Shown in pieces: positions 58,774 through 64,000 of a DNA stretch of 64,000 nucleotides (the first letter of the stretch is position 1; each line of letters begins with the position of its first letter). Origin of the DNA: Sophora flavescens. Lineage: Eukaryota > Streptophyta > Magnoliopsida > Fabales > Fabaceae. Location of the stretch: the NCBI GenBank assembly GCA_030762895.1, contig CM061066.1, positions 114,360,715-114,424,714 on the forward strand. Reading direction: 5' to 3'. The notes below the pieces were generated by a model, which was not told the DNA's origin, did no database searches, and was given only the letters and a program-made list of their open reading frames with translations. Made by a program: the position numbers and the translations under genes.

Positions 58774-60101
58774 TGTTGGTGACTCCGGCAAGTGTACCGG
58801 GTCGTCGCAAGTAATAAAAATAACACGGTAAGTAATTACCGAGGTCGAACTCAGGGATTGGGCTACCAATTCGACTAATCCGCGGGAAATCCGATAAATT
58901 TGGTCAAGTTACAGAAGGTGGTTGAGAGAAAGAGAATAAGATGATCGATATTCAATTAACAAATCTAATAAAACTAAACTATTAAAATCTGAAATTAAAA
59001 TGTCCAAGGTCACAAATCCACCTACCCACAATCATGTATAATACCCAAGTGATGATGAATTCCTCCCTAATTACAATGTCAACCGGGACCCCCAAATTCT
59101 CCTAAATCCACTCTCGTGCTCATTAGGACGTATTCGACGATTGGATTAATTACTTACTAGGTCTCATAATCCTAATCTCGAATTTGGTTAATTCTTGTTC
59201 CCTATATGGTTGCACTAATATCCTACTCACTGCCGTGCAATATTCAATTAGCGATCCCGATCCAAGTTCTAAAACGTGAATCGCCGTTCGGCCTCAAACA
59301 CGTTTAACTGATTAATCACGCAATACATATGACCAAGCATTCAAATCAGAATCGGAAAACATCAATTAAAAGAAGGGGAGAAAGACATACATCACATGAA
59401 CACTACACCGCCATGGGTGGCTTCATTGATCCCTCGGACGAGGGGATTAGTTCCTCATGCTCATAGACAAACAATCGGAATTCATCCTAAGACTAAGAAT
59501 AAGAAAAGAGAAGAGGAGACGCAGCTCCAGAATAAGGATTCTAAAATATCTCTCAAAAGTTCTGATCCAAAAAGTCCTCCAATTCTATTATGCAGTGCCT
59601 TATTTATAGGGAGGCCACGCGTCACGGCCGTGATGGTCATCACGGCCAGGCCGTGACGGCTTCTGTTTCTGGCGCACTTCTGGAATTTAAACCCTCGCAA
59701 CGCGAAGGATGTCTCGCGACGCGAGCCTTCTTTTCACGGCCCGTGATGTGAATCACGGCTAGGCCGTGATGGTCTCTGTCTTCCCGGGTCTTCAAACTCT
59801 CGCGAGGCGAGCTTCCTCTCGCGGGACGAGAATCTCCAGAATGGCAATCTCCACGATTTCTTGACTTTCCTTAATTCTCAGAGCTTCACTTATTGACCTG
59901 AAAACAACACAACCAACCACAAGCGTAATTCTATCCAAAAGAAGCTAAGAACTACACAAAAGATGCAAAACGAGTCAAAGTCCAACTTAGGAACAAAACA
60001 AGGCAAATTTGGGCGAAAACGAGAGTGAACTCGAATAAATTGGCACATAAACCCTAGTTCATCTAGTCATAAAACTAGATAAGCCAGAGGCTTATCAAAC
60101 A
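58774..60101 (-). mobile_element. 3' LTR of element D
   Basis: 1.33 kb; the minus strand begins TGTTTGATAAGCC (60101) and ends GGAGTCACCAACA (58774). It is preceded by a purine tract, complement of CCCCAAACTTAAACC. The interior has CACGGCCGTG palindromes and CTCGCGAGGCGAG-like motifs at 59615-59840. The LTR style fits the Athila/Tat side of the gypsy superfamily. Confidence 0.82.
59615..59840. repeat. CACGGCCGTG and CTCGCG palindrome cluster in LTR D
   Basis: TCACGGCCGTGA, ATCACGGCCAGGCCGTGA, a second such pair near 59750, and CGCGACGCGAG / CTCGCGAGGCGAG recur within 225 bp. They are the only GC-rich part of the LTR. Confidence 0.8.
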
Positions 60102-61573
60102 CCCCAAACTTAAACCTTGCTTGTCCCCAAGCAAGCTTAAACTCAAAAACGACTCAAGACTTGGCAAGCCTAAAGGAATCAATTCGATTTCGCACAAATT
60201 TCATGCAATCAAAACAGTTTTTCTCCAATGATCTCCTCCCTACATTAATGTAATCCCCGCATTCATTTACTTTAAACAGTTGAGAACCTATCATTCATGC
60301 CATCATTACTCTAAGTTGAGGATCAAAGATACACACAAAGGAAGATCACCAATTTCAAACAATTGCCTTCCTCACAAGGGTATGTAAAATTTCGCTCATT
60401 CGCTCAAATTCGTCTAGGCTATCAACTTCTCACTCAATTTCACATATCAAGAGCACTTCCCATGAATTTGATTTTCATCTCAATAATAGTTCCCACGAAA
60501 ACATGCATGCAACATCAGAAGGTCTTTCAAAGGTTGTAATGGGGTCTGGCTAAGGGTAGGATAATGAAGGATATTTAGGCTTAAGTCCCTAGGAACTAAG
60601 AGAGCATGAGAATTTTTACACATATTCCACTCAATTTCCTTTTTCTCATTTTTCTTTTTGTCTCGGGTGACTACAGCCTTTTTCCTTGCTAATCTTTTGA
60701 TTTGCCCCTTTTCTTTTTTTGGCAATTTATTTTGAATATATTATTTTTTTTTCTTTCTCAAGCTTTCGGCCCTTACTTCCGTTTTTCTTTTTCTCAACTA
60801 TGATTCATGAACTTGTAGCCACCCCAAACTTAGTTCCACAACAACACTCACAAAGCTAAAACTCCATACTCTCCTAAATCCTAGGATAGGGGAAAATCAT
60901 GGTTTTTCTGAGTTGATGGCTTGTAATGTAAGGTCATCAAGAACAATAGGCTTCAAGGCTCAATGTGGCTAACTAGGGATCATTCATCACGGTTGGTTCA
61001 ATTATGGCCAAGTAGTTAATTCAAAGAAAATTGCCTAAATCATTTGATGCAACACATAAACATGCAAACCATGAAGAGATTCAAGCAAATTCGGGAAAGT
61101 GCAACTTAACAGTGATTAACACAATCAAAAACAAAGTTGGAGGCTCAAATCCTCACCTGGACATTTTGCAAATTGTTTGACCGAGATACGATTCCTAGTG
61201 TGTGCACCCCCTCACCCCAAACTTATCATAAATCAAGTAATCACAATAAAATTCTCAAAGTTCAATTTTCAATTTTTAAGTGGGGATCAACTTTTCTATT
61301 ATTAGAACCTAGGGGGAAATCATCAATGGTCAAATAATTCATGCAATCAATCTACGCTCAATCTAATTAAAATCCAACAAGCTTGCCGACACGACATTTC
61401 ATACAAAAACTCTTGATCTTCTCAAATTATTCAAGAGTGACAAACAAAAACAAAACAAAAATTAAAAAAAAAACAAAACAAAAGTTAAGAGAAGAGAGGG
61501 ATACCTAGCTTGGGTTGCCTCCCAAGAAGTGCTTGTTTAACGTCTCGAGCCTGACTCAAGTCACCCCAGAGGG
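60102..61573 (-). other. 3' untranslated region of element D
   Basis: About 1.5 kb between the protease stop and the LTR with no RT, RNase H or integrase motif on either strand. It starts (minus sense) with an inverted repeat around GCTTGGGTTGCCTCCCAAG near 61508-61526 and ends at the purine tract, where GCTTGGGGACAAGC near 60116-60133 could form a hairpin. AT-rich. Confidence 0.65.
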
Positions 61574-62755
61574 TTACTCCGGAGGAAGAAACTGCTTGCC
61601 ATGCCCTGCCTCAACCCGTTTCCTGTAGGCTCTTGCCCTTTCATAAGCTCTCCTACTGTTCCCGGACAACTCATTTAAGTCCAGCATCCTTCTATAATCA
61701 GCACGAACTCTCCACTCCGTGATGGTCCTTTTTGGGATCAACTCGTTGTCTTTATTGACCACCACGGTCATGCCACCTTTCAACTTCGGTGCTTTACCAA
61801 TCTTTTTCTTGCCTTTGTTGCTGAGCTCCTTCTTTGCACATTCTTCCCCTGGGAGACTCGGTAAGGCTTCCATGTCTTTCAACCACTCGAGATAGACCTC
61901 ATCCCCCAAAAGGTCTTTTTCCTCACTGTCCCCATCATGGGATTTTACCGACACTTTTGCAAGTGAAGAACCATGGGCTTCTCTAGTTGCCCTTGCCTTG
62001 GCAGTTGGATCCACCATATCCAATCGATACACTTCCGTCCTCTCTACAGGGTGCTTCATTGTTTCAAAGAGATTGAAGACTACCTCCTCATCTTGCACCC
62101 TTAGAGTGAGTTTCCCTTGTCGCACATCTATCAAGGCACCCCCAGTGGCCAAGAACGGCATACCCAATATGAGAGGGATCTCGGCTTCTTCATCCATATC
62201 AAGCACTACAAAGTCCGTCGGAAATATAAGCTTGTCCACCTTCACTAACAAGTCTTCGACCACCCCATAAGGATATTTTATAGAGCGGTCGGCCAGTTGG
62301 AGCGACATCCGTGTATCCTTAACTTCTTGGATCCCCAACCTCTTCATCATAGAGAGGGGCATCAAGTTGATGCTTGCCCCTAGATCACACAATGCCTTCC
62401 CTACAGTCATCTCCCCAATGGTACATGGTATCGAAAAGGAACCGGGATCCTTCAACTTTGGAGGGAGTTTTCTCTGAAGAATGGCACTACACTCCTCGGT
62501 CAAAGCAACCGTTTCCTCATCCTCTATTCTTCGTTTCTTGGTGAGAAGATCCTTCATAAACCGGGCATATGATGGCATCTGTTCCAAGGCTTCCGCGAAT
62601 GGAATGTTAATCTGAAGTTTGCGGAAGACATCAAGGAATTTGTTGAACTGCTTATCCTGATGAGGCTTCTTCAATCTTTCAGGATACGGTACCTTCATGT
62701 AAGGTGGGAGGTCTTGGGGTTCAACCCACTTATTCTTTCGGAACTCTTCATCCAC
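61574..62755 (-). CDS. Element D aspartic protease domain protein
   Basis: 393 codons, open. The retropepsin-like domain runs from about residue 105 to 225: CTIGEMTVGKALCDLGASIN (active site with DLG in place of DSG/DTG, as is common in Athila/Tat proteins), then LILGMPFLATG. The C-terminus is basic and ends in a TAA-type stop after FLPPE. The frame to its left is offset by one base near 62758, so gag and protease are no longer in one frame. Confidence 0.75.
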   Translation of the reverse strand: MDEEFRKNKWVEPQDLPPYMKVPYPERLKKPHQDKQFNKFLDVFRKLQINIPFAEALEQMPSYARFMKDLLTKKRRIEDEETVALTEECSAILQRKLPPKLKDPGSFSIPCTIGEMTVGKALCDLGASINLMPLSMMKRLGIQEVKDTRMSLQLADRSIKYPYGVVEDLLVKVDKLIFPTDFVVLDMDEEAEIPLILGMPFLATGGALIDVRQGKLTLRVQDEEVVFNLFETMKHPVERTEVYRLDMVDPTAKARATREAHGSSLAKVSVKSHDGDSEEKDLLGDEVYLEWLKDMEALPSLPGEECAKKELSNKGKKKIGKAPKLKGGMTVVVNKDNELIPKRTITEWRVRADYRRMLDLNELSGNSRRAYERARAYRKRVEAGHGKQFLPPE

Positions 62756-62760
62756 AAGCT

Positions 62761-63999
62761 TCAGCCTTCCCCTTGCTCCGGTTCCTTTTCACTTGCTAAC
62801 TTCTCTTTTTCAGGTTGCTCTTCTTCAACATGTGGTTGTTCTGGGGCCTTGTCATCCTGAGAACTAGTTGCACCCCTGTTAGGTTCCAACACCCTTCCGC
62901 TTCTAGTAGATATGACATTGCATTGTCCTTTGGGGTTGTTCTCGGTATCACCTGGGAGAGTGCCTGGGAGACGCTCACTAAGTTGCTTTGCGAGCTGGGC
63001 CATCTGTGTCTCTAGATTGTGAATTGCCGCCCCTGTATGCGTTGCCCACTTGTCAATTTTCGCATTTGTGTCGATTGACAATTTCTCCATTGCTGCATTC
63101 ATCTTCTCGAAAGTTGTGCCTGTAAAGGTTGACAACTTCTCAAAAGCCAGCTCCCACGGTTGCCTTCCACCATCTGTTATTTGCAACTGATTAGGCCCTG
63201 GAAGAGCCTGCTGGGTATTGCACCGCTGGATTCCAATGTTTGGCCTCAGAACCTATGGAGGTTGTTGCCAATTCTGCTGAAGAGGTTGTTGACCGGCTAA
63301 ACCACCATTAGCATTACTCCAAGCGAAACCCGGATGGTCTCTCCTCATGTACCCCCTATTCTGATTCTGATTGTGGTCATTTTGTCTGTTCCTCTGATAG
63401 TTATTCTGGGGCACAGTGTCATAAAAGTTGTGGCATGAGTCCACATGTTCCTGAGAGAAATTTAGCGGGTAAATCTGAGTGTCATGATCTCCATTACAAT
63501 TTGCACAACCCGGAGGCATCCCCTCATGTATCACATTAACCCTCTTGTTCCCAGACAAAGCTTCAATCTGCATCTTCAACAATCTGTTTTGCTCAAGAAT
63601 GGCCTCCATTGCCCCCGAACTGATTCCATTTGAGGTTTCCCTTCCACGGTTGTAATCATTATATGACATTTTCTCCAATAATGCCCATCCATCCTCAGCT
63701 GATAAATATGAGAAAGAACCGCCCGCTGCGGCATCACAGTTCATCTGATAGCGTCCCCTAAACCCATTAAAGAAATGTTGAACTTTAGAGACGGGGTCAA
63801 AGAACGCTGAAGGGCATCTTCTCAATAAGCCATTGTACCTCTCCCAAGCTTCATTATAGGTTTCATCTTCTGTCTGCCTGAAAGATGTAACGGCTATTCT
63901 TGCTTGTGCCGCTTTCTGAGGAGGAAAATATTTGGTTAGGAACTTTTGTGCCATTTGCTCCCAAGTTACGATCTTGTTCCTATCCAAGTCTGTCAACCC
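62761..63999 (-). pseudogene. Element D gag (runs off the window)
   Basis: The frame 63996-63253 holds the retrotransposon gag domain: WEQMAQKFLTKYFPPQKAA, SFRQTEDETYNEAWERYNGL, then FFNGFRG. A single CCHC-like CANCNGDHDTQIYPL lacks its last Cys. A Gln/Asn-rich stretch follows, then a TAG near 63253, and the frame continues from 63186 to 62761 with a coiled segment and a Glu-rich end. The start is outside the window. The domain type is common in Athila-like and RT-less derivatives. Confidence 0.75.
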
Positions 64000-64000
64000 A

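Overview
The window is plant nuclear DNA, almost certainly from a eudicot with a repeat-rich genome. The evidence is long Ty3/gypsy chromovirus LTRs, Cassandra elements whose LTRs carry a 5S rRNA-like sequence, Mutator-like elements (MULEs) with 9-bp target-site duplications (TSDs), Stowaway MITEs, and short AT-rich GT-AG introns. A legume is my guess, from the general look of the repeats, with low confidence. No intact housekeeping gene is present.

1-12.9 kb: a truncated inverted LTR fused head-to-head to a degenerate Tekay/Del-type gypsy element (element A, 1295-11664; gag, protease, RT, RNase H, integrase and a C-terminal chromodomain-like tail, all with stops and frameshifts). Its 3' LTR is cut off by a chimeric inverted pair of Cassandra elements (11665-12901).

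12.9-19.2 kb: remnants of an unrecognised minus-strand gene, copy 1 of a 1.7-kb segmental duplication with a small secreted Cys-rich peptide gene, several MITEs, a SINE and a two-exon fragment of an EMC8/9-like gene.

19.2-32.5 kb: a MULE district. One 9.86-kb element (19200-29056, perfect 9-bp TSD) carries a FAR1-like remnant, a small two-exon B3-like candidate gene, a 110-bp tandem array, a solo Cassandra LTR and a decayed multi-exon Ulp1/C48 peptidase gene. Sixty-four bases later comes a 2.6-kb Pack-MULE (29121-31715) with an EXORDIUM-like fragment, and 48 bases after that a 753-bp element (31764-32516).

32.5-44.3 kb: a 5'-truncated LINE, a possible gene start interrupted by a minus-strand gypsy LTR, which is itself split by a related plus-strand solo LTR (37741-41626, TSD GTGTT). 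Then copy 2 of the segmental duplication.

44.3-64 kb: nested retrotransposons. Element C (gypsy, minus) is interrupted by element B (gypsy, plus, from 48977). Element B is interrupted by a copia element (54117-58176, TSD AAAAC) and by element D (from 58774, minus), which encodes gag and protease but shows no RT before its 3' LTR. B, C and D run off the right edge.

The most interesting pattern is that LTRs of the A/B/C type each hold a TATA box, a candidate 5' splice site followed by a G-run, and 1-1.5 kb later a candidate 3' splice site abutting a small acidic ORF 245-435 bp before the LTR end. This could be a spliced leader gene that standard gag-pol annotation misses.
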